From Akkermansiaceae bacterium (GTDB taxonomy: Bacteria; Verrucomicrobiota; Verrucomicrobiia; Verrucomicrobiales; Akkermansiaceae): DNA of 42,325 bases. The notes below the pieces were generated by a model. That model had not been told where the DNA came from, did no database searches, and was given only the letters and a program-made list of their open reading frames with translations. Each line of letters starts with the position of its first letter. Within the stretch, counting starts at the first letter, position 1. The DNA is taken from contig JAFLSS010000012.1 in the NCBI GenBank assembly GCA_022510805.1, forward strand, positions 1 through 42,325, written 5' to 3'. This document shows positions 32,706 through 42,325 of this stretch, piece after piece. Both the position numbers and the translations under genes were made by a program.

Positions 32706-35700
32706 AAATGATGAAAGAACTTCTGATGATGTGTATGCTGGCGCCTCTGTGTGGCGGCGTAGAGCCGAGTGTGGCGGAGCTGATGCAGGGGGTGGAAAAG
32801 GGTGATAATGAGGCTCTGGTGGAGCTGGGACTCCGCTATTTGGGCGGTGTGGGGGTGGATAAGGATGAGCAGAAGAGTGTGGAGATGCTGCGGAAGGCGG
32901 CTGAGCAGGGCAATGTAAAGGCTATGCGTATCATGGCCATGCTCTACTACAGAGGGGAGGAGGTGCCGAAAAACAGGAGTGAAGCGCAAAAGTGGGCTGA
33001 GCAGGCGGCGGCTTTGGGGGATATAGAGGCTCATATTGTCATGGGGTTGATATATGATGAGGCGAGGGATTATGCCAAGGCGTATCAGCATTTCCTGGTG
33101 GCCGCAGAGGCGGGGAATGAAAGTGGTATCAATGCGGTGACGTCGATTCTGGTGTCGGGGAAGGGCGTGGAAAAGGATTTGCCCGGCGCGATTCGCTGGA
33201 TGGAAAAGCTGGCGAGCAAGGGTGAGGTGGACGCCATGCGCAACCTCGGTGGCTTGTATGCCATGGCTGAGGATTATGAGAATGCCTTTGCGTGGGCAAA
33301 GAAGGCGGCTGATGCCGGGAATGCGAATTCTATGTACGGGGTGGCCAAGTTTTATTACACCGGGCAGGGGGTGAAGCAGGATAAGGCGGAGGCGAAGCGC
33401 CTGGCTGAAAAAGCTGCTGAGTTGGGGGAGGTCAAGGGTGTGTCGCTTGCCGCTCAGGTGTATGAAGATGAGCAAAATTATACAAAAGCCCTTGAGCTGT
33501 ATAAGAAGGCGGCTGAGCAGGGTGAGGTGAAGAGCTTGGTCATGCTGGCGCAGCTCTACTACAATGGCCAGGGTGTGGCGCAGGATAAGGAGGAGGCGCT
33601 CCGGTATGCGCAGCAAGCTGTGCGCATGGGTGAGTTGAGCGGGCTGATGGTGATTGGGCTTGTGGAAGAGGATAAGGGTGAAGTTGAGAAGGCGTTGGAG
33701 TGCTACCGTAAAGTGGCGGAGATAGGGTTCACTCCGGCGTTCATGAGGCTGGCTCAGATGTACTACAATGGAAAGGGCGTGGAGAAGGACCTGGCTGAGG
33801 CCAAAAAATGGGCGGAAAAAGCTGATTTGGCAGGTGAGGCGGCGGCTGCGCTGCTGCTGGGGCTGCTGTATGACAAGGCCGGGGATGCCGAAAATGCTGT
33901 CAAGTGCTATATGCGAGCGGCGGAGTCAGGGGTGCCCAATGCCTCCCTGCGTTTGGCGATGGCGTATTATGAGGGGAAAGGCGTGGCGCGGGACTTGGCG
34001 GCGGCGAAGCACTGGGGCGAAAAGGCGGCCGAGGCAGGTGATTCGGAAGCGCAGATGATGATGGGCTTCATCGCTCGCGAAGAAAATGACCACGCGAAGG
34101 CGGTGAAGTATTATCTCATGGCTGCTGAGAGTGGTGACGCGGAGGCCTGTGCGCAGGTGGCGCAGTGCTATTACAACGGGGAGGGTGTGGCGAAGGATGT
34201 GACTCAGGCGAAAAAATGGGCAGAGAAATCTGCGGCCGCGGGTTCGGAAGCCGGGTTCTTGTTGCTGGGGATGATGGCGGAGGCGAAAAAAGATTATCAG
34301 AATGCTTTTGCTTATTTCAAGGCTTCGGCTGAAAAGGGAAATTCGCAAGCCTGTGCGTGGCTGGCCAGGCTCTACTACATCGGCCGCGGGGTGAAGGAGG
34401 ACAAGGAGGAGGCGAAAAAATGGCTGTTTAAGTCTGTGGAGAATGGCGAAAAAACAGGCCTCTACATGGCCGGGCAGTTCGCGGAGGAGGAGGACGACAT
34501 CGCCCAGGCTGTTGTCTTTTATCAGCAAAGTGCAGACAAGGGTTTCTCCCTGGCTTATGCGAAGCTGGCGCAGCTTTATCGCTCCGGCGAGGGGGTGGCC
34601 AAGGATGGCGCAGAGGCGAAAAAATGGGCGCTGAAAGCGGCGCAGGCTGACTTGACGGAGGGTCTGCTTTTCCTTGCCCTGCTGGCGGAAGATGAGAAAG
34701 ACGTTCCCACAGCCCTCGGCTACTACAAGCAGGCGGCAGAGCGCGGCGCCGCGCAGGCGGCTCTCAGGCTGGCGCAGCTGTACCTCGGCTCGTCCGGGGT
34801 GGAGCAGGATCTCCCCGAGGTGATCAAATGGGCAGAGCTTGCGGCTAAGCTGGGCTCAGCGGAGGGGATGCAGCTCGCGGGGCAGATGGCGGAAGTCAGG
34901 CGTGAGTTTGTCAAGGCCAGGGAGTATTATCAGCAGGCTGTTGAGCTGCAGAATGATGCGCTGAGCACGGCTCGCCTGGCGTTTCTGTACTACAACGGCC
35001 AAGGTGTGGAGCAGGATAAGGCTGCTGCGCAGCAATGGGCGGAGAAGGCTGTGGCGCTGGGCTCTATGCAGGGGTACCTGCTCATGGGGCAAATGGCTGA
35101 AGATGCCGGGGATTATGAAAAAGCCTATGAGTTATATAAGCTCGCGGCGGATGCCGACACGCCTCAAGCCTATGCGAAGCTGGCGCAGCTGAGCTACAAT
35201 GGCCAGGGGGTGAAGCAGGATAAGGCAGAGGCGAAGCGCCTCGCGCAAATTGGCGCCGATAAGGGAGATGGAAAAGCTCTGTGGGTCCTGGGTAAGCTGG
35301 CTCAGAGTGAAAATGAGGGTGAGGCGGCCTGCAGGTTGTTCACCCAATCGGCGGAGGCGGGTGAGCCGTCGGCCTGCTATGAGCTGGCGCTGATCTATGC
35401 CAATGGGCTGGGCGTGCAGGCAAACACCGCGGCGGCGAAGCAATGGGCTGAGCGCGCGGTGAATATCGGAGAAATGCGCGCCTATGAGGTCTTGGCGCCT
35501 ATTTATTTCAAAGATGGTGACATTGCCAAGACGCTGGAGTGCTTCACCAAGATGGCGGAGCTCGGGCTGCCTCAGGGGTATGTGGGGCTGGCTCTCTTGT
35601 ATTATGATGGGCTGGGGGTGAAGCAGGACCGGGCTGAGGCGATGAAGTGGCTCAACAAAGGCGTGGAGACGGGGAATGAGAAGGCGCTGCTGACGGCGTG

Positions 35701-36640
35701 TATCATTTACGAAAAAGAGGGGAACTTCCCACAGGCCGTAGCCTGCTGCCGGGCCGCTGCTGAGAAAGGTGAGTCGCACAGCTGCATCAAGATGGCTCAG
35801 TATTATTACGCGGGGCAGGGTGTGGAGCGTGATTACGATGAAGCGGTGAAGTGGGCCGAGCGGGCTGCGGAGCAGGGGAATGCGCTGGCGCTGGTGATCA
35901 TCGCGAATATCCACGAGAAAAAAGGCGCTTACGACAAGGCGTTTGAGTTTTACGAAAAAGCGGCTCAGCAGGGTGAAATGGGCGGCTATGTGGGGATGGG
36001 GCTGCTGTGCCACAAGGGCTTGATCGCCAATAAGGACAAGGCCGATGGGGTGAAGTACGTGCAGCAGGCTGCCGCATCAGGCGCCGGCAGCGCCTACCTG
36101 GTCCTGGGCGTGCTGTGCTATGAAAATGAGCAGTACGAAAAAGCGTTCGACTCCTTCCTCCGGGCGGCGGCTCAAGGGGTGTCGGAGGCGTATTTCATGT
36201 TGGCCAGCTCGTGTTACAACGGCAAGGGCACTGCCAAGAACAAGGAGGAAGCAATGAGGTGGGCTGAGCAGGCGGTGGCTCATGGGGATCCCCGGGGTTA
36301 TGAGCTCCTCGGCACGATGGCCTTCGATGAGGGTAGCTTCGAGAAAGCGTTTGAAAATAAGATGCAAGCGGCTAAGGCCGGAGTCAAGAGCGCGCAGTAC
36401 GCCATCGGCAAGATGTACTACAAGGGCAAGGGTGTGGCGCAGGATATGGCCGCCGCTCGGAAATGGCTTGCCCAGGCGGCGAATCAAGGCGTGATGGAGG
36501 CTCAATACCTGCTGGGGCTGATGCTGCAGAATGGAGAAGGCGGCGAGGCGGATGAGGCCAAAGGGCGTGAGCTCGCGGAGAAAGCCGCCGCGGAATTGGG
36601 TGACAAGGTCAGCAAAATCTTATCCGACGACGAGAAATAA
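32702..36640 (+). CDS. Giant exported Sel1-like repeat protein
   Basis: This 1312-residue protein has a probable N-terminal signal peptide (MKMMKELLMMCMLAPLCGG). The rest is helix-turn-helix repeats up to the end. I count about 20 Sel1-type units with the hallmark YYNGQGVxQDxxEAxxWxEKAA. They largely alternate with TPR-like units of the type YExxxxYxKAxExYxKAAExG, giving a larger period of roughly 70 residues and a predicted long superhelix. Sel1 proteins serve as adaptors in envelope complexes, secretion and signalling; the partner here is unknown. No enzyme domain or membrane helix other than the signal is seen. It stands alone between divergent and co-directional metabolic genes, with its own promoter. 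Confidence 0.93.
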   Translation: MKMMKELLMMCMLAPLCGGVEPSVAELMQGVEKGDNEALVELGLRYLGGVGVDKDEQKSVEMLRKAAEQGNVKAMRIMAMLYYRGEEVPKNRSEAQKWAEQAAALGDIEAHIVMGLIYDEARDYAKAYQHFLVAAEAGNESGINAVTSILVSGKGVEKDLPGAIRWMEKLASKGEVDAMRNLGGLYAMAEDYENAFAWAKKAADAGNANSMYGVAKFYYTGQGVKQDKAEAKRLAEKAAELGEVKGVSLAAQVYEDEQNYTKALELYKKAAEQGEVKSLVMLAQLYYNGQGVAQDKEEALRYAQQAVRMGELSGLMVIGLVEEDKGEVEKALECYRKVAEIGFTPAFMRLAQMYYNGKGVEKDLAEAKKWAEKADLAGEAAAALLLGLLYDKAGDAENAVKCYMRAAESGVPNASLRLAMAYYEGKGVARDLAAAKHWGEKAAEAGDSEAQMMMGFIAREENDHAKAVKYYLMAAESGDAEACAQVAQCYYNGEGVAKDVTQAKKWAEKSAAAGSEAGFLLLGMMAEAKKDYQNAFAYFKASAEKGNSQACAWLARLYYIGRGVKEDKEEAKKWLFKSVENGEKTGLYMAGQFAEEEDDIAQAVVFYQQSADKGFSLAYAKLAQLYRSGEGVAKDGAEAKKWALKAAQADLTEGLLFLALLAEDEKDVPTALGYYKQAAERGAAQAALRLAQLYLGSSGVEQDLPEVIKWAELAAKLGSAEGMQLAGQMAEVRREFVKAREYYQQAVELQNDALSTARLAFLYYNGQGVEQDKAAAQQWAEKAVALGSMQGYLLMGQMAEDAGDYEKAYELYKLAADADTPQAYAKLAQLSYNGQGVKQDKAEAKRLAQIGADKGDGKALWVLGKLAQSENEGEAACRLFTQSAEAGEPSACYELALIYANGLGVQANTAAAKQWAERAVNIGEMRAYEVLAPIYFKDGDIAKTLECFTKMAELGLPQGYVGLALLYYDGLGVKQDRAEAMKWLNKGVETGNEKALLTACIIYEKEGNFPQAVACCRAAAEKGESHSCIKMAQYYYAGQGVERDYDEAVKWAERAAEQGNALALVIIANIHEKKGAYDKAFEFYEKAAQQGEMGGYVGMGLLCHKGLIANKDKADGVKYVQQAAASGAGSAYLVLGVLCYENEQYEKAFDSFLRAAAQGVSEAYFMLASSCYNGKGTAKNKEEAMRWAEQAVAHGDPRGYELLGTMAFDEGSFEKAFENKMQAAKAGVKSAQYAIGKMYYKGKGVAQDMAAARKWLAQAANQGVMEAQYLLGLMLQNGEGGEADEAKGRELAEKAAAELGDKVSKILSDDEK

Positions 36641-36695
36641 GCGCACAGGGCGGGTGGCGCGCGCGCGGCTCGCGTGTCATCCCGGAGTTTTCTGC

Positions 36696-36723
36696 TTGCT
36701 TTTCAAGACGGTGGGTGTATACT
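36696..36723 (+). promoter_or_regulatory. Probable acnA promoter
   Basis: TTGCTT (36696-36701), a 16-bp spacer and TATACT (36718-36723). A leader of about 25 bases is predicted. The -10 lies inside a small imperfect dyad (GGGTGTATACTACCC). Confidence 0.5.
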
Positions 36724-36754
36724 ACCCGCGATTGCAATTGCCTTGTCTAGCATT

Positions 36755-39472
<2,718 letters not shown>

Positions 39473-39473
39473 T

Positions 39474-39989
39474 ATGAAATCAATCGAATTTACTGATCTC
39501 CAGGCTAATGCAGCACAACTGATTAGCAAACAGTGGATGCTGATCACCGCCGGCACGCCGGACAGCTTCAACTGCATGACGGCCAGTTGGGGGGGCGTGG
39601 GCTTCCTCTGGAACCGCCCGGTGGCGTTCATTTTTGTCCGCCCCAACCGCCATACTATCAACTTCATCGAGCAGCATGAGCGCCTCTCGCTCTCCTTCAT
39701 GCCGGAGAGCTACCGCCAGGATCTCATCTACTGCGGCCGCAACTCCGGCCGCGATGTCGACAAGATGGCGCACACCTCCCTCAAGCCCATGGTGCTGGCC
39801 TCCGGCACCCCGGCTTTTGAGGATGCGGATCTCGTGCTCGACTGCCGCAAGATGTTCAAGACTCCCCTGCAGCAGGCTGATTTTATGGATTGGAATGAGG
39901 TGTCCCCCTCCTTTTACGCTGCCGAGGTGAACCCGCTGCATCTGCTCTATATTTGTGAGATCAGCGACACTCTCGTGCGGGATGAGTAA
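39474..39989 (+). CDS. Flavin reductase-like FMN-binding protein
   Basis: The 171-residue protein matches the flavin reductase domain family, which binds FMN in a split-barrel fold. It shows WMLITAGTPDSFNCMTASWGGVGFLWNRPVAFIFVRPNRHT, typical of the FMN-binding loop, then FMPESYRQDL and the C-terminal PLHLLYICEISD strand. It may be a small flavoprotein oxidoreductase; the electron donor and acceptor are unknown. It starts one base after the acnA stop (TGATATG), so the two are co-transcribed and probably coupled. A link to the redox state of the aconitase cluster is an attractive but unproven idea. Confidence 0.85.
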   Translation: MKSIEFTDLQANAAQLISKQWMLITAGTPDSFNCMTASWGGVGFLWNRPVAFIFVRPNRHTINFIEQHERLSLSFMPESYRQDLIYCGRNSGRDVDKMAHTSLKPMVLASGTPAFEDADLVLDCRKMFKTPLQQADFMDWNEVSPSFYAAEVNPLHLLYICEISDTLVRDE

Positions 39990-40072
39990 TGGAGCCGCGC
40001 GGTAGACCCGCCCTCTCCGCGCGCTCTTCCCTCGCGCCCAAGGCTTATGCTCTGAGCCCTTTCTCGCGAAAA

Positions 40073-40109
40073 CCCTGCGCGCCGGGTCAGCCAACCCGGC
40101 AGAGCAGGG
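40073..40109. terminator. Large stem-loop after the acnA unit
   Basis: CCCTGC-gc-GCCGGGT, a CAGCCA loop, then ACCCGGC-aga-GCAGGG give 13 base pairs with one small internal loop. No U-run follows on the plus strand; TTTT follows on the minus strand. It probably marks the end of the acnA transcript. The rest of 39990-40164 shows no gene. Confidence 0.5.
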
Positions 40110-40164
40110 CAGGCGGGGGGTGGTGTGTTATACCTCTGTCTGTTATCATGTTTTCCTCACCGGT

Positions 40165-42069
40165 ATGACTCGAAAAAAGAAAAAGCTCGTCTTTATACTA
40201 GTGCTCCTCTGCGCCCTCGCCATCATGTGGTGCTTCATGGTGATGAGGCGTGCGGCGCCGCCGCCCCCTGCTGAGCCCGCGCGCCCGCCTGTGGTCACGC
40301 ATCCGCAGCCTCAACATGATGAGGAAAAAGCGGAGGCCATGGTGCAGCAGCTCAATCAGGTGATGTTCGTGCTGACCCGCATTTTGGAGTACAATGATAT
40401 AAGGGTGTTGGATGAGGCTAATGCGCTGCTGTCAGAGAGTTATATCAATCTGGATGTATTCAATGATGAGAGTCTGATCCGCATGGTGACAGATATCCGG
40501 CGCACGATCCGGAAACTGCAAGTGGATGCCGGGAACAGGCGCATCATGGAGCAGTGCATCGCCGCGCGCCGGGCAAATGCTATATGGACAGCCTTGTCCG
40601 GGGTGTCGTCTCCCGGCGGAGTAACACGATCTTCTCCTGCGGGCACAGCCGCCAACGTGGCGGTCAATTTGGTGCTCTCCTCGGTGAAGGGTTATGCATC
40701 TTACAAGAAAGAGCTCAACATGATATCGCATGATTTAGAGATGCAGACATGGGAGCTCGACAAGGAACACCTCAAAACCCTGAGCGAATTTCAGTCGGCC
40801 TTGTTCAGCGGTATCGCAGAGCTTGTGCGGGCGCATCGCATCCCGGATGTATGGCGCCTGAGTGTGCAGGACAGCAAGGCCCTGGTGATTCAGCTCAAAG
40901 GCGCCAACCCGGAAACAGTGCTGCGCTATTTGCAGGATGAGGCAACAGAGCAAAAGTACAAGCATCTCCCGGAATACTGGTATCACCGCGGCATGTACGA
41001 ATTCAAGGCTGCCGTCGTGTCGGAGCAGGCCGGTGAGACCCCTGCGGGGGAGCTGATCCCTGAGAAAGCGCGGGCTGCCAAGAAAACTTTTCAGCATTAC
41101 CAGGCACAGAAGCTTGCATACAGGCGCTCCCGGGACGCAGTCAATGTGGCCATCGCCATGCTTGCGCTGCTGAAAGATGACCACGCCGCCGCCGCCACAG
41201 CCGCGCAGAAACAAGAGGTCGAAAAGGCTATCCTGCAGCAGATCCAATACATTAAGACATACTCAGATGATGGGGATCTGGCGAACACATGGCAGGATCA
41301 GTTTGCCATCTACACGGCGCTGATCAGCCTGGGGCGGCGCGATGAGGCATACAGCCACATGGAGCTCCTGTTGTCCCGCCTGGAAAACGCCTCCTCCACC
41401 ATCGTGCAGGAAGACTTGAAGCGCAACAGGAGCAAGAGAGCTATCCGCGGATATGCCGAGCCGCTATCTATCTGCACGGCAGCACTGGCCGCCGACATGG
41501 TGCAGGAGCGGCAGATGGGCAACGCTCTGACACCCTCTCAAAAGCTCATCGCCATCATTGACAGTGAGTACGCCGCATTTCAGGCCAAGGCAGAGTGGTA
41601 TGGTACCATCTCGCCGGAAAAGCAAGAGAAAATCGTGAAGGATGAGATACACGGCTCCCTAGTCGAATCAACCAAGGATGGAGAAGTGAGGGTACTCATC
41701 CCATGGTCCTTCTTCATGCTGGAAGATATCAAATGCGAATTGTGGGCATACCGGGAAGGCAAAGGCTCTCCAATCGTGCGAGTGAAGGAAATGCTGAACA
41801 AGCGTGAGTTTGTGGCCAATAAGGCCGGAGAAATCACCAAGGTGCGGCTCACATTTGATGGTGGGGATGAGCTCGAGAGCGCTCTCCGCAAAGGAAATCC
41901 CATAGAGGTCGACGTCCTGCACCCGAGAATGCCGGTCGGCCTCGTATTCGCCCGCCGTAGCACACAGGAAAAACAGGACTCTGCGCTGATACTCAAGGCG
42001 GTGCGTTATAAGCAAAACGCATCGACCTCCCCTCCTGACGGCAGGTTTGACAGATGGGTGGAGCTATAA
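40165..42069 (+). CDS. Membrane-anchored protein of unknown function
   Basis: The 634-residue protein begins with a lysine-rich end (MTRKKKK), one membrane helix (about 8-28, LVFILVLLCALAIMWCFMVM), a Pro/Ala linker (APPPPAEPARPPVV) and a large soluble region, probably periplasmic. That region is mostly helical up to about residue 500 and then turns beta-rich (DGEVRVLIPWSFFMLEDIKCELWAY...). I recognise no family or motif. The start at 40165 places the basic residues directly before the helix; a longer in-frame start at 40120 would spoil that. The gene is visibly less GC-rich than its neighbours, which could mean recent acquisition or relaxed selection. The leader before the ATG is pyrimidine-rich with no Shine-Dalgarno sequence; TATCAT (40144-40149) may be the -10. 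Confidence 0.8.
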   Translation: MTRKKKKLVFILVLLCALAIMWCFMVMRRAAPPPPAEPARPPVVTHPQPQHDEEKAEAMVQQLNQVMFVLTRILEYNDIRVLDEANALLSESYINLDVFNDESLIRMVTDIRRTIRKLQVDAGNRRIMEQCIAARRANAIWTALSGVSSPGGVTRSSPAGTAANVAVNLVLSSVKGYASYKKELNMISHDLEMQTWELDKEHLKTLSEFQSALFSGIAELVRAHRIPDVWRLSVQDSKALVIQLKGANPETVLRYLQDEATEQKYKHLPEYWYHRGMYEFKAAVVSEQAGETPAGELIPEKARAAKKTFQHYQAQKLAYRRSRDAVNVAIAMLALLKDDHAAAATAAQKQEVEKAILQQIQYIKTYSDDGDLANTWQDQFAIYTALISLGRRDEAYSHMELLLSRLENASSTIVQEDLKRNRSKRAIRGYAEPLSICTAALAADMVQERQMGNALTPSQKLIAIIDSEYAAFQAKAEWYGTISPEKQEKIVKDEIHGSLVESTKDGEVRVLIPWSFFMLEDIKCELWAYREGKGSPIVRVKEMLNKREFVANKAGEITKVRLTFDGGDELESALRKGNPIEVDVLHPRMPVGLVFARRSTQEKQDSALILKAVRYKQNASTSPPDGRFDRWVEL

Positions 42070-42187
42070 CGCACCGCCGAAAAAGGGAGCCGGAGCCACC
42101 CATGTGTGCCATGCACTGCGGAACGAACGCCAAGATCAAATCCAGCACGTTGCTGATGATTATTCCGCAGTTTCTTCATTTTCGTAG

Positions 42188-42216
42188 TTGACTTTGCTTG
42201 GGGGGTACGCTATCTT
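42188..42216 (+). promoter_or_regulatory. Good promoter with no obvious gene after it
   Basis: TTGACT (42188-42193), an exact 17-bp spacer and TATCTT (42211-42216). No start codon opens a sizeable frame downstream; an ATG at 42218 gives only 10 codons. Confidence 0.55.
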
Positions 42217-42221
42217 GATGT

Positions 42222-42325
42222 TCCTGGCAGCACCATTGTGTAGGCGGTAAGGTCCAAGAGCCTGCATTCAGTAGCCGGAGCGTTCCGCGCTGAGGCACCT
42301 GTCAGTAGACCCCGGTTCATGACTG
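42222..42325 (+). ncRNA. Possible structured RNA running off the window
   Basis: Downstream of the promoter at 42188 the plus strand folds readily by eye. The stretch about 42260-42297 pairs as GCC...TCAG...CGGA-GCGT-TCCG...CTGA-GGC. No long reading frame is present on the plus strand. It does not match tmRNA, signal recognition particle RNA or RNase P RNA motifs that I could look for. The 3' end is outside the window. On the minus strand a 35-codon frame (42267-42160) also exists, so an alternative is a short protein or the edge of a mobile element. Confidence 0.3.

Noticed and set aside
42102..42191. A 29-codon plus-strand frame after the last gene
   Set aside because: It is short, lacks any start signal, and its stop overlaps the promoter at 42188. 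There is no support for coding.
42160..42267. A 35-codon minus-strand frame near the window end
   Set aside because: No promoter or family match; kept only as an alternative for the region in the possible RNA entry.

Overview
The window reads as a piece of a chromosome from a high-GC Gram-negative bacterium, most likely a member of the Verrucomicrobiota, perhaps close to the Akkermansia lineage. This is an inference. It rests on the long-form IspH, an Aas-like acyl-ACP synthetase, a Fur-like regulator leading sufCBD, a prepilin-type protein, and several large TPR or Sel1 envelope proteins. There is no rRNA, tRNA, CRISPR array, transposase or integrase. About 25 protein genes fill nearly all of the sequence, and no gene-free stretch exceeds about 265 bases.

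Layout. 1-1289 (-): GspE/PilB secretion or pilus ATPase, cut by the window edge. 1553-4978 (+): Aas-like enzyme and ispH. 5134-5913 (-): lipoprotein. 6139-12083 (+): ileS, lspA, a DUF1573-like protein, murA and a diheme cytochrome c. 12185-14500 (-): membrane-anchored repeat protein. 14688-22491 (+): hom, lysC, two related TPR membrane proteins and murJ. 22657-28150 (-): sufD, sufB, sufC and their Fur-like regulator (transcribed regulator-C-B-D), then an ABC ATPase and ilvC. 28318-30064 (+): prepilin-like protein and tilS. 30061-32450 (-): ruvC, DEAD-box helicase and a metallo-beta-lactamase-fold hydrolase. 32702-39989 (+): giant Sel1-repeat protein, acnA and a flavin-reductase-like protein. 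40165-42069 (+): an unrecognised membrane-anchored protein. 42070-42325: no convincing protein gene, but a good promoter and structured sequence that may be an RNA gene.

Main themes are cell-envelope building (murA, murJ, lspA, Aas-like, lipoprotein), isoprenoid and amino-acid synthesis (ispH, hom, lysC, ilvC), iron-sulfur cluster assembly next to its probable regulator, and information processing (ileS, tilS, ruvC, helicase).

The most striking signal is in how genes start. At least six transcription-unit heads carry a sigma70-type -10 hexamer exactly 9 (once 10) bases before the ATG, several with a good -35 at 16-18 bp. Transcripts would then begin only about 2-4 bases before the start codon, so they would be leaderless. 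No gene in the window has a properly spaced Shine-Dalgarno sequence. Genes with true leaders often have a pyrimidine-rich run before ATG instead. Together this suggests initiation largely independent of Shine-Dalgarno pairing.
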